The notes under the pieces were generated by a model. The model had not been told where the DNA came from. It ran no database searches and worked only from the letters and a program-made list of their open reading frames with translations. A stretch of 13,989 nt of DNA from Planctomycetaceae bacterium (lineage in GTDB: Bacteria > Planctomycetota > Planctomycetia > Pirellulales > Thermoguttaceae), in the NCBI GenBank assembly GCA_031282385.1, contig JAITDV010000136.1, forward strand, positions 1 to 13,989. Direction: 5' to 3'. Each line of letters begins with the position of its first letter. Positions within the stretch are counted from its first letter, which is position 1. Below, one piece after another: positions 1 through 6,765 of the stretch. Both the position numbers and the translations under genes were made by a program.

Positions 1-291
1 ATTTATTGATCAAACTCATATTCCATCCCATTTTTTATTAGCAGATAAAATAAACGTTGCAAAAAATATTACGTTATAATTTTTTGCAAATCAACCAAGC
101 AAGATTTGTTGTTACAGAATTTCTATTTCGCGCAATTTTAGACAGCATCAACCAGTCACGGTTTAGAATTATAATTCATCTTGTCAAAAAAGTACAACCC
201 CACATCAGACACTTCCGAAAAATGCGTATCAATTCAAGTTTTTTTGTGTATTTTTGTTTCAATTTTTAGCAATCGCGATTTATATTTGCGT
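1..291. other. AT-rich spacer without a convincing gene
   Basis: No coding region is supported here. A 70-codon open frame at 57-269 has no ribosome binding site, an amino-acid mix typical of translated AT-rich spacer, and no recognisable motif. The only structure seen is the palindrome at 57-89, listed separately. Confidence 0.6.
57..89. repeat. Perfect 11-bp inverted repeat (AT-rich hairpin)
   Basis: The left arm TTGCAAAAAAT (57-67) is exactly complementary to the right arm ATTTTTTGCAA (79-89) around an 11-base loop. With only two G:C pairs per arm it is a weak terminator at best. It could also be a protein-binding palindrome. No role can be assigned. Confidence 0.45.
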
Positions 292-330
292 GACTCAAGA
301 ACGGTAAGCATACTTTTACGCTCTTGAGTC
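292..330 (-). terminator. Hairpin downstream of metG, possible terminator
   Basis: Arms GACTCAAGA (292-300) and TCTTGAGTC (322-330) are perfectly complementary, and a further CG/CG pairing follows after one mismatch. It lies 36 bases past the metG stop. No U-run follows on the minus strand, so intrinsic termination is uncertain. The right half is also the start of dispersed repeat copy A. Confidence 0.35.
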
Positions 331-360
331 TCGCAATTCATAGTACGGGCAGTATAGAGA
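303..360. repeat. Dispersed intergenic repeat, copy A
   Basis: This is the shortest of four same-orientation copies of a sequence whose core reads roughly GGAAAGCAGGCTTTTACG, then CTCTTGAGTCACGCAATTTA, then TAGTACGAACAGCATAGCGA. Copy A keeps the block from GGTAAGCA through AGTATAGAGA. It lies immediately downstream of metG. The other copies are at about 2442-2549, 5086-5200 and 5324-5435. Confidence 0.7.
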
Positions 361-365
361 AGCAT

Positions 366-2393
366 TTAATGTAATCTCATTCCAGGTTTTGCTCCGTTGT
401 CTGGGCTTATCAGGAAAATTTCATCTCCACCCAAACCGGCAGCAACAACCATTCCCTCACTTAAACCAAATTTCATTTGTCTCGGTTGTAAATTTGCTAC
501 ACACACGACTAACCGCCCTACAAGTTCTTCCGGCTTATACGCAGATTTTATTCCCGCAAAAACTTGTCTGCTCTCATTTCCTCCAAACGATAACCTTAAC
601 CTCAATAACTTACGCGCACCCTCAACCTCCGACGCCTCAATAACCCGCGCAACCCGCAAATCCACCTTCGTAAAATCATCAATCGAAATCTTTCCTTCCA
701 ACAACGGCTCCGCCTTCAACACATCATCCGAATCCTGAAAAATAACCGGATTGATCGTTGCGTCCTGTTGCTTGCTTTCCTCAATAATCCGCTCAATCGC
801 CGCATGATCAACCCGCGTAATCAAATGTTTGTATTGACTGATTGACACTCCCTTAACCGGCTTGCATGAGTCAGTCCAATTTTGAATTTTTGTGTTGAGT
901 AATTTTTCCGCTTCACTTTTTAACTTGGGCAAAACAGGCGCAAGATAAATTACCATCTGCCTAAACAAATTCAGTCCAATCGTACAAATATCTTGCAACT
1001 CACTCGCACGTCCCGAATCAGACCTCATCGACCAAGGCGCGTTGTCCTCAATAAACTTGTTTGCCCTGTTACCACATTCCATTATCAAACGAATTGCCTT
1101 GCCGAAATCACAGTTCTCATAAGCCTCCGCAATCTCCTTTCCAACAACCGCACCTTGCTCAAAAAGACCGCCGTCATCAGGATACCTTGACGACAATCCA
1201 GTATGTTGCACAAATTTAGCAGTACGCGACGCAAGATTGACAAGATTACCAACCAAATCAGAATTGACCCGACTCTCAAGCTCTTCAAAATTCAAATCCA
1301 AATCATCCACTCGCCCCGACGTCTTTGTTGCATAAAAATACCGCAAATAATCAGGATTCAAATGTTTCAAATACGTCGCTGCAAGAATAAATGTTCCGCG
1401 GCGTTTTGCCATCTTTTCGCCGTTGACTGTCAAAAAACCATGAACGTGAACCTTTCTCGGCAACGTTAATCCTGCCGCTTTCAACATTGTAGGCCAGAAA
1501 AGCGTATGAAAATAAGTTATATCCTTGCCGATAAAATGATGTACTTCCGTAGAATTATTGCGCCAAATTTCATCAAAATTACGCCCCGATAATTTACACC
1601 ATTGCCAAGTTGAACCGATATAACCCGACGGTGCATCAAACCACACATACCAATAATTGCCCGCCGAATCAGGAATCTCAAAACCAAAATAAGGTGCAGG
1701 ACGCGACACATCCCACGAACGTAATTTGTTATTAAGAAATTGACCTGTAAGATAATTTGTTATCTCAGGTTGCAACACCCCCGAATGCACCCACTCGTCA
1801 AGAAATTTATGTTCCTTTTCAATATCCACAAAAAGATGTTTCGCCTTACGTAACACCGGCTTTGTACCTGTAATCGTACTCACCGCATCAGTCAAATCCG
1901 TCGGCGAATAATGCGCACCACATTCACAATTGTCCCCAAACTGATCCTTCTTGCCGCAAACCGGACAAGTCCCCTTGACAAAACGATCCGCTAAAAAAGT
2001 GTTCGCCTCCGTATCATAAAGTTGCTCAATCTCACTTTCCACAACTAATCCCGCTTGCCTCAACGCACTCCAAATTTCTGTACAAATCAGACGATTTTCT
2101 TCACTGTGAGTTGTCCCATAAAAATCAAACTCGATTCCAAATCCAGTAAAATCACACAAATGCGCTTCATGCATCGCCGCAATTATCTCTTCCTCCGTCC
2201 GCCCTTCCGAACGCGCACGAAGCATCATTGTCGTTCCATGAGTATCGTCTCCGCAAATAAACGTTACGTCATTGCCCATCAACTTCTGAAAACGAACCCA
2301 AATATCCGTCTGAATATACTCAACCAAATGACCAATATGAATATGACCATTGGCATAAGGTAAACCACTCGTAACCAAAATCCTACGAACCAT
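366..2393 (-). CDS. metG: Methionine--tRNA ligase
   Basis: This class I aminoacyl-tRNA synthetase charges tRNA-Met in the cytoplasm. The protein has 675 residues, the usual length of the long bacterial form. The N-terminal catalytic domain carries the HIGH signature in HIHIGH (17-22). A zinc knuckle has cysteines at C143, C146, C156 and C158. The KMSKS loop is altered to KMAKR (327-331); the second lysine, K330, is kept. The alpha-helical anticodon-binding domain covers about 370-530. A C-terminal EMAP/Trbp111-type tRNA-binding and dimerisation domain (about 570-675) starts near VDLRVARVIEA. The start is supported by an AAGGAG Shine-Dalgarno sequence six bases upstream. The gene is followed by an ABC-F gene on the same strand, but a 448-base repeat-filled spacer makes cotranscription unlikely. 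The identification is secure; only the KMSKS variant is odd. Confidence 0.97.
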   Translation of the reverse strand: MVRRILVTSGLPYANGHIHIGHLVEYIQTDIWVRFQKLMGNDVTFICGDDTHGTTMMLRARSEGRTEEEIIAAMHEAHLCDFTGFGIEFDFYGTTHSEENRLICTEIWSALRQAGLVVESEIEQLYDTEANTFLADRFVKGTCPVCGKKDQFGDNCECGAHYSPTDLTDAVSTITGTKPVLRKAKHLFVDIEKEHKFLDEWVHSGVLQPEITNYLTGQFLNNKLRSWDVSRPAPYFGFEIPDSAGNYWYVWFDAPSGYIGSTWQWCKLSGRNFDEIWRNNSTEVHHFIGKDITYFHTLFWPTMLKAAGLTLPRKVHVHGFLTVNGEKMAKRRGTFILAATYLKHLNPDYLRYFYATKTSGRVDDLDLNFEELESRVNSDLVGNLVNLASRTAKFVQHTGLSSRYPDDGGLFEQGAVVGKEIAEAYENCDFGKAIRLIMECGNRANKFIEDNAPWSMRSDSGRASELQDICTIGLNLFRQMVIYLAPVLPKLKSEAEKLLNTKIQNWTDSCKPVKGVSISQYKHLITRVDHAAIERIIEESKQQDATINPVIFQDSDDVLKAEPLLEGKISIDDFTKVDLRVARVIEASEVEGARKLLRLRLSFGGNESRQVFAGIKSAYKPEELVGRLVVCVANLQPRQMKFGLSEGMVVAAGLGGDEIFLISPDNGAKPGMRLH

Positions 2394-2399
2394 TTTTAT

Positions 2400-2405
2400 C
2401 TCCTT
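2400..2405 (-). promoter_or_regulatory. metG Shine-Dalgarno sequence
   Basis: AAGGAG on the minus strand lies six bases before the metG ATG. It is the clearest ribosome binding site in the window and fixes the start. Confidence 0.85.
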
Positions 2406-2441
2406 GTTTTACAAAATTTTTATAACTGGTTTGCCGTTTAC

Positions 2442-2549
2442 TAAACTGTTCACACTTTAATTTTCATTGCCGCCGCCTGATTACATTTCTGAAAGCAAGC
2501 TTTCATGCTTTTGAATCACGCAATTTATAGTACGAACAGCATAAGGCGA
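2442..2549. repeat. Dispersed intergenic repeat, copy B
   Basis: This copy starts at TAAACTG and runs through a CACTTTAATTTTC block and a GCCGCCTGATTAC block. It continues through GAAAGCAAGC to the conserved ACGCAATTTATAGTACGAAC. The left part matches copy D and the right part matches all copies. A small hairpin, GAAAGC-AA-GCTTTC, lies at 2491-2504. Confidence 0.7.
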
Positions 2550-2608
2550 AAACGGCGTATAGTTTTAATCATAATCCCATAACAATTCAAGTGCGTTGAA
2601 GTCTTTTA

Positions 2609-2648
2609 AACTATACTGAATTGTACTGAACTATACTAAACTGTACTG
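2609..2648. repeat. Four tandem 10-bp units
   Basis: Four consecutive units fill 40 bases: AACTATACTG, AATTGTACTG, AACTATACTA and AACTGTACTG. The period is close to one helical turn. It lies in the spacer upstream of metG. It may be a slipped repeat, or phased sites for a DNA-binding protein; nothing in the sequence decides between these. Confidence 0.7.
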
Positions 2649-2780
2649 CCCCAAAAAAGCTTTCTACCGACATGTTGTCCCCAACGTACAAAAAATGAAT
2701 GTTTATAACCGCTACTGAATATTTGCCAAATCAACAATCAACAATCTCCCTTGTCCATTTTCCTAAATTCATAAGCAATC

Positions 2781-2803
2781 CGGTTGCAGTTATTCCGCAA
2801 CCG
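2781..2803 (-). terminator. Hairpin downstream of the ABC-F gene, possible terminator
   Basis: CGGTTGC (2781-2787) and GCAACCG (2797-2803) form a perfect 7-bp stem with a 9-base loop, 38 bases past the ABC-F stop. There is no U-run on the minus strand, so it may only protect the 3' end of the transcript. Confidence 0.35.
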
Positions 2804-2841
2804 AAATGTTACAATTATATTCAATTTATTAGTTTCTACTT

Positions 2842-5007
2842 TTACCAATTTAATTCGTTAGATTCGTCCCAGTGTTCGTAGAGCGTAGCGATTTTTTCTT
2901 GTTCTTCTTTTATCTCCAGATGAATAGCCCTTACACGTTCACCGTTTCTTGCTACATCAGGACGCAATAAATCTTCATTCAACGCCATCACACGCGTTTC
3001 ACGGGCAAATATTTCTTCTTCAATATCCGCAACTTTACGATACGGAAATTTACGAACACGTTTTTCTTTTTTCAAATTATCCGTTCCATCAGAAAAAGCA
3101 GAACTGCTTTTACCTTGTTGGTTTTTCCAATGTTCAATATCACGGATTTTTTCATTTTCTTTTTTGTTTTTTTTCTTTTCAGCTTCTTTTATTTTTGCGT
3201 TTTCTTTCCAAGCTTTTTGCGCGATTTGTTTATCAGTCAAATTTTCATTGCTCTTTTTTTTTGCTCCCGCTAACTTTGCAACTACCGATTTCGTGTTGGG
3301 CAAATTCGTTTTGACTGCCGTACCTGTAACTTCTCTGCGCTCCGACATTCCGCCAACACCAAATGGATCCGCTAAAAAACCGCCCGCAACCATCCGCTTA
3401 AAAGTTGAATAATTTCCTTCAAGCGTTTTAAATCTTGCATCCGGCTGAATGATCAAAAGATGATCCGCAACTTGATCAACAAAATATCTGTCATGCGAAA
3501 TAAATAATACCGTTCCCTCAAATTCACGAATTGCTTTTTCTAATCCGCTTCTTGCCCAAATATCAAGATGATTCGTCGGCTCGTCAAGAATTAATACATT
3601 TGCATCTTCCGCCGATAACTTTGCCAACGCAGCTCGACAACGTTGACCGCCGCTCAAACTGCCAACACTCTGAAGTTGCTGATCGCCGGTCAATCCGAAT
3701 GCACCAAGCAAATTACGTCTTGCCGGTTCCTCAAATATTTTTTTCGCCGGTCTAATTGCATCAACAACTTGCATTTGATCATCAAGCGTACGCAACTGTT
3801 GATCAAAATAACCAATTTTCAAACCCGCACCATGAATAATCTTGCCCGTGTCAGGAACAATCAAATTTAACAAACATTTCAACAACGTCGTCTTGCCGCA
3901 ACCGTTGGGTCCAAGTATTCCCCAACGCTCGCCCCGTTCAATATTAAACGTCAAACCATGGAAAAGCGGCTTAATACAACCTCCCTCAACTACAAAACCT
4001 TTTGATACATCCTCAAAACGAAAAACCATATCACCTGCTCGCGACGGTTTCGGAAAATGCATTGCCGGCGCCTCAATTTTTCGCGGTAACTCTACCGGAG
4101 ACTCCAACAACCGCTCAAGTTTCTTTCGTCTATCTTCCGCTTGTGCCGCTTTCATTCCGTAATGATTGCGCCGAATAAACTCCTTCGCCTTTTCAACCTC
4201 TTCAACATATTTTTCGTAAGTTCGCGTCTGCACCGCTAACCGCTCTTCCTTCAAAGAAACATACTTTGTGAAATTGCCCGGATAATCATCTATCGTCCCG
4301 CGATACAACTCAAACGTTCTGTTTGTTACCCGATCCAAAAAATAACGATCATGCGAAACAAGAATTACTGACGCCGACGTCTCTTGCAAAAATTCTTCCA
4401 ACCATTCCGTTGCCGGTAAATCAAGATGGTTCGACGGCTCGTCCAAAAGCATAATATCAGGCTCTTCAAGAAGCAATTTGGCAAGATAAAGACGATTCAA
4501 CTCGCCGCCGCTCAACGCAGTTACCGACTTGTCAAACTCGTCATCCTTAAAACCAACTCCATGCAAAATCCGCGCAACACGATGATCCAAATGATACGCA
4601 TCATGGCGTTGCAATGACTCATGAATCCGATCATATTTTGCAGATAGACGGGCAAGTTCAGATTCGTCATTCGTTTCAGCTATAGCCGCAGCTATACGTT
4701 CCGATTCATGCTGCATCTCAATTAACGGCGCAAGAGAAAGTTTCGCTTCGTCAATAACTGTTTTTGCCGCACTTATTTCAGGGCGTTGTTCCAAATATCC
4801 AATACTGGTTCCTGATGCTTTGTCAATCGAACCTTTTTCCGATTCATCACGCCCCGCCAAAATATTCAAAAGCGTCGTCTTCCCGCAACCATTAGGTCCA
4901 ACAAGCCCAACTTTGTCTCCCGCACGAAGTTGAAAAGAAACATCTACCAACACCGCATCCGCAGAAAAATGCTTACGCAAATGCTCAACCGTCAAAATAA
5001 CTTCCAT
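2842..5007 (-). CDS. ABC-F family ATPase, Uup-like
   Basis: This is a cytoplasmic, non-membrane ABC protein with two ATP-binding cassettes in one chain (721 residues). The first cassette has Walker A GPNGCGKTT at 37-45, signature LSGGE at 165-169 and Walker B with LLDEPSNHLD at 187-196. The second has Walker A at 367-375, LSGGQ at 451-455 and ILDEPTNHLD at 473-482. The helical linker between them (about 250-310) is the P-site-tRNA-interacting motif region of ABC-F translation factors. A lysine-rich stretch (about 580-655) leads to a C-terminal coiled coil (about 655-715), as in Uup, which fits a ribosome- or nucleic acid-associated role. No transmembrane segment is present, so it is not a transporter. 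The exact subfamily (Uup, EttA, YheS or resistance type) cannot be settled from motifs alone. The ribosome binding site is weak. The gene lies upstream of metG on the same strand but is probably transcribed separately. Confidence 0.93.
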   Translation of the reverse strand: MEVILTVEHLRKHFSADAVLVDVSFQLRAGDKVGLVGPNGCGKTTLLNILAGRDESEKGSIDKASGTSIGYLEQRPEISAAKTVIDEAKLSLAPLIEMQHESERIAAAIAETNDESELARLSAKYDRIHESLQRHDAYHLDHRVARILHGVGFKDDEFDKSVTALSGGELNRLYLAKLLLEEPDIMLLDEPSNHLDLPATEWLEEFLQETSASVILVSHDRYFLDRVTNRTFELYRGTIDDYPGNFTKYVSLKEERLAVQTRTYEKYVEEVEKAKEFIRRNHYGMKAAQAEDRRKKLERLLESPVELPRKIEAPAMHFPKPSRAGDMVFRFEDVSKGFVVEGGCIKPLFHGLTFNIERGERWGILGPNGCGKTTLLKCLLNLIVPDTGKIIHGAGLKIGYFDQQLRTLDDQMQVVDAIRPAKKIFEEPARRNLLGAFGLTGDQQLQSVGSLSGGQRCRAALAKLSAEDANVLILDEPTNHLDIWARSGLEKAIREFEGTVLFISHDRYFVDQVADHLLIIQPDARFKTLEGNYSTFKRMVAGGFLADPFGVGGMSERREVTGTAVKTNLPNTKSVVAKLAGAKKKSNENLTDKQIAQKAWKENAKIKEAEKKKNKKENEKIRDIEHWKNQQGKSSSAFSDGTDNLKKEKRVRKFPYRKVADIEEEIFARETRVMALNEDLLRPDVARNGERVRAIHLEIKEEQEKIATLYEHWDESNELNW

Positions 5008-5434
5008 ATACCAAAATACACACTTAAAATTACAAGATCACTTCCCAAAAAATAAACATCCGGAAGAAATAATAAAATATATTCCTCACACTTGAATTTT
5101 TCTTTACTTTCACTATCGGAAAGCAGGCTTTTACGCCCTTGAGTCACACAATTGAGTCACACAATTTATAGTACGAACAGCAATCATACGGCGAAATACA
5201 ATATTGCGTTGTACCTGCCAACAATAACGAAAAAATGAATGTTCACCACCACAGAATAGTTACCATTTTTTTCATTCTACCACATAAAACACAAAAAAAC
5301 TTGGGGGATCGAATCAAGGGTTTTAAACTGCCCGCACTTGAATTTTCCTTTACCGCCGCCTGCTTACCTATTGGAAAGCAGGATTTTACGCTCTTGCGTC
5401 CAGCAATTTATAGTACAAGCAGTATAGCGACATG
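5008..5434. other. Repeat-bearing spacer upstream of the ABC-F gene
   Basis: No gene is supported. It contains dispersed repeat copies C and D and, between them, an AAAAAATGAATGTTC patch like the one at about 2690. The ABC-F promoter should be here but no clear -10/-35 pair stands out. The 73-codon plus-strand frame at 5235-5456 is made of repeat sequence. Confidence 0.6.
5086..5200. repeat. Dispersed intergenic repeat, copy C
   Basis: CACACTTGAATTTT, then ATCGGAAAGCAGGCTTTTAC, then a TTGAGTCACAC block and CAATTTATAGTACGAACAGC are shared with the other copies. This copy has an internal 13-bp tandem duplication: GAGTCACACAATT occurs at 5141-5153 and again at 5154-5166. Confidence 0.7.
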
Positions 5435-5435
5435 T
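5324..5435. repeat. Dispersed intergenic repeat, copy D
   Basis: This is the longest copy. It runs from TAAACTGCCCGCACTTGAAT through a CCGCCTGCTTACC block and GGAAAGCAGG to CAATTTATAGTACAAGCAG and TATAGCGACATGTTG. Its right edge coincides with the point where the IS1634-like transposase remnant stops matching its family, so the repeat seems to sit at or in the broken end of that transposase. CTGCTT and AAGCAG inside it can pair as a small hairpin. Confidence 0.7.
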
Positions 5436-5653
5436 TGTTCCTTGTATCGTACTTGAACGGATTCCTTGTCCAGTTCGTCAACCTTCAAACTTGTCGTTAA
5501 ACAATAACAACCATCAAGTTTTGAAATCTCCTGTAACTTTTCTTTATCCGTAACAACACGAATGGCACGTAACCTCACATCAATTTCCAATTGATTCCAA
5601 TTGTAAAGATTCATTCGTTGTAACGGATATTCCTTTTTTGCTGATCTAATGAT
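5435..5653 (-). pseudogene. Transposase remnant, IS1634-like (IS4 superfamily)
   Basis: An open stretch of about 73 codons reads as an internal-to-late piece of an IS1634-type DDE transposase. The recognisable part is KLDGCYCLTTSL followed by ESVQVRYKEQ. In complete proteins this segment reads like 'LDG.Y.L.T.L' followed by a 'Y..L..VE.AF' motif. The match ends at RYKEQ, exactly where dispersed repeat copy D begins, so the catalytic C-terminus is lost. Upstream the frame closes at a stop near 5654, so the N-terminal half is absent too. The in-frame ATG at 5614 is probably internal. I judge it a dead fragment. Confidence 0.6.
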
Positions 5654-5881
5654 CTAATTTTATCTGATGCTTGAAATTGTAGAGTTCTTAAAAAGTGTGT
5701 CCAATAATTTTTTAATTTTTTGTCGCCCTTCTCTGCGGTATTTCATTTTTTGTGCATTATAATCAAAATATACTTATGGAATTTGAGATTTTGCTAAATT
5801 GTTTGAGATTGCCGTATTTGAAAAAGTGTCCAAAAAAATAATTTTTTAATTGCAATGTAACAAAAATAATGTCAATTATTT
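5654..5881. other. Very AT-rich spacer with a direct repeat
   Basis: No gene is seen. Two related segments, at 5690-5721 and 5821-5851, share AAAAAGTG(TG)TCC followed by AATTTTTTAATT. They bracket about 100 bases. They could be ends of a lost insertion or a local duplication. Confidence 0.45.
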
Positions 5882-5900
5882 AGTTGTATCTGAAAAAGTT
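5882..5900. repeat. IS end, copy 1
   Basis: AGTTGTATCTGAAAAAGTT differs at three positions from the end at 6257-6275. The 50 bases inside both ends are also alike (TTTTGTTGTTTTA, then TATTCA, CTTGTTCG and CGAGT), so both are the same end of the same element type. Confidence 0.6.
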
Positions 5901-6112
5901 TTTTGTTGTTTTACTGATATTCATCTTGTTCGAGTCGAGTTTGTTTGGCGCCCCCGTTCGCACCGCCCAACAAGCTCCTTATAGAGAACATCCGGTATGG
6001 TAACAGGAAGAATCCCCGTTTGAGAGCGAGAAAGTACGCAACCGGCTCTTCACAGACAAGAAGTCGCCTGTTCCTTTCGACTTGGTTACAGACCCAGGTG
6101 GTCACCATCGAC

Positions 6113-6253
6113 CTATGATGAAGATCGCATGATACAGAGCTTGCGTAGAATCTTCATCAAGTTGAATCCCGTCGCGGCGCCAATCACGTTCAAAATATCG
6201 CCCGTAACGCCGCGAAAAAAGTTACGGCATAGACGGTGACCACTTTTTAAGTA
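6113..6253 (-). pseudogene. IS5-family transposase C-terminal fragment
   Basis: In frame, the fragment reads GHRLCRNFFRGVTGDILN, then VIGAATGFNLMKILRKL, then a short tail and stop. The pattern 'H R . . R N + . + G . . G D . . N . . . . A . . F N . . K . L R' is the usual C-terminus of IS5-family transposases. Everything upstream, including the DDE residues, is missing because a second IS end follows directly. It cannot be functional. Confidence 0.65.
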
Positions 6254-6256
6254 ACT

Positions 6257-6345
6257 AGTTGTCCCTGAAAAAGTCTTTTTGTTGTTTTAATGGTATTCAA
6301 CTTGTTCGCGGCGAGTTCGTTTGAGCATCTGAATGGGGACTCCTT
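6257..6345 (-). mobile_element. Second IS end of the same type, truncated
   Basis: AGTTGTCCCTGAAAAAGTC (6257-6275) is followed by about 55 bases matching the trailing region of the IS remnant at 5882. It then diverges near 6325 and runs into MITE copy 1. The base context CTAG at 6255-6258 fits a YTAR insertion target. A near-perfect inverted partner (18 of 19) lies at 9087-9105. Confidence 0.55.
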
Positions 6346-6361
6346 GTCAATTAATTTTGAT

Positions 6362-6643
6362 AATAGACCTTTTCGCTAACCTGTAGGAGACCACCCCTGA
6401 CCCCTCCGAAGGAGGCGTCTCCTTATTCGTCTCCTTCGGAGGCTTCTTCTTATTCGCCTCCTTCGGAGGCATCTTCTTATTCGTCTCCTTCGGAGGCATC
6501 TTCTTATTCGCCTCCTTCGGAGGCATATTCTTATTCCCCTCCTTCGGAGGGGTTAGGGGTGGTCTCTGAGGAGTTAAAAGCGGTTTTTCGTTGTAGGTTT
6601 TTTGTTGCGTTGAGGTAGTTTTAGGGTAGAGAAAAGGTCTATT
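6362..6643. mobile_element. MITE-like element, copy 1 (five 27-bp units)
   Basis: The element is bounded by terminal inverted repeats, AATAGACCTTTTCGCTAACC on the left and GAGAAAAGGTCTATT on the right. An inner inverted repeat (about 30 bp, starting GAGACCACCCCTGACCCC and returning as GGGTTAGGGGTGGTCTC) would fold the core into a long hairpin. Between the inner arms lie five 27-bp units. There is no coding capacity for a transposase, so it would have to be mobilised in trans. Flanking TA dinucleotides could be a target duplication but are too short to be sure. Related copies are at 8130, 8286 and 8763. Confidence 0.75.
6417..6551. repeat. Five tandem 27-bp units inside MITE copy 1
   Basis: The units at 6417, 6444, 6471, 6498 and 6525 each follow the pattern TCTTCTTATTC then GCCTCCTTCGGAGGC with a few changes. 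Each unit contains its own hairpin, GCCTCC-TTC-GGAGGC. The corresponding array has about three units in copy 3 and one in copy 2, so the number varies between copies. Confidence 0.85.
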
Positions 6644-6765
6644 ATAAATTTTTGGAAAGCACTGTTAATAGAAGTCAAAACGAAAATTCCACTGAAATAT
6701 TGCAAAATAATTTATTTTTGGCAAAGGTATTTTTTGGGATTTCCTGACGAGGTTTCTTTTTCTTG

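Larger units (their letters stand above)
2394..2841. other. Repeat-rich spacer between metG and the ABC-F gene
   Basis: No gene is supported in this 448-base stretch. It contains dispersed repeat copy B, four 10-bp tandem units (2609-2648), and a hairpin near the ABC-F stop. A short patch around 2690-2720 contains AAAAAATGAATGTT, and a similar patch sits at about 5228-5260. That patch follows repeat copies B and C at different distances, so it may belong to a longer, decayed version of the repeat. The metG promoter should lie here, but I could not pick a convincing -10/-35 pair. Confidence 0.6.
5882..6253 (-). mobile_element. 3' remnant of an IS5-like insertion sequence
   Basis: On the minus strand this reads as the last 47 codons of a transposase (6253-6113), about 210 bases of GC-richer trailing sequence, and a terminal repeat AGTTGTATCTGAAAAAGTT at 5882-5900. 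The base before it makes TTAG, which fits the YTAR target of the IS5 group. The element is cut off at its 5' side by a second IS end at 6257. Its composition (clearly above 50% GC in 5930-6240) stands out from the AT-rich flanks and suggests foreign origin. A 65-codon frame inside the trailing part (5911-6108) has no recognisable motif. Confidence 0.55.

Noticed and set aside
5301..5320. GGGGGATCGAATC as a possible tRNA T-arm
   Set aside because: No acceptor stem, anticodon arm or CCA end could be found on either strand around it.
5235..5456. 73-codon plus-strand frame in the spacer upstream of the ABC-F gene
   Set aside because: It consists largely of dispersed repeat copy D and runs into the transposase remnant on the other strand.
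5911..6108. 65-codon minus-strand frame in the IS trailing region
   Set aside because: It has no recognisable domain, lies in a truncated IS, and its ATG overlaps the region just after the transposase stop without a clear ribosome site. I treat it as part of the element.
6417..6551. Regular 27-bp repeats as a CRISPR array
   Set aside because: The units are head to tail with no unique spacers, are palindromic themselves, and sit inside a transposon-like element; no cas genes are present.
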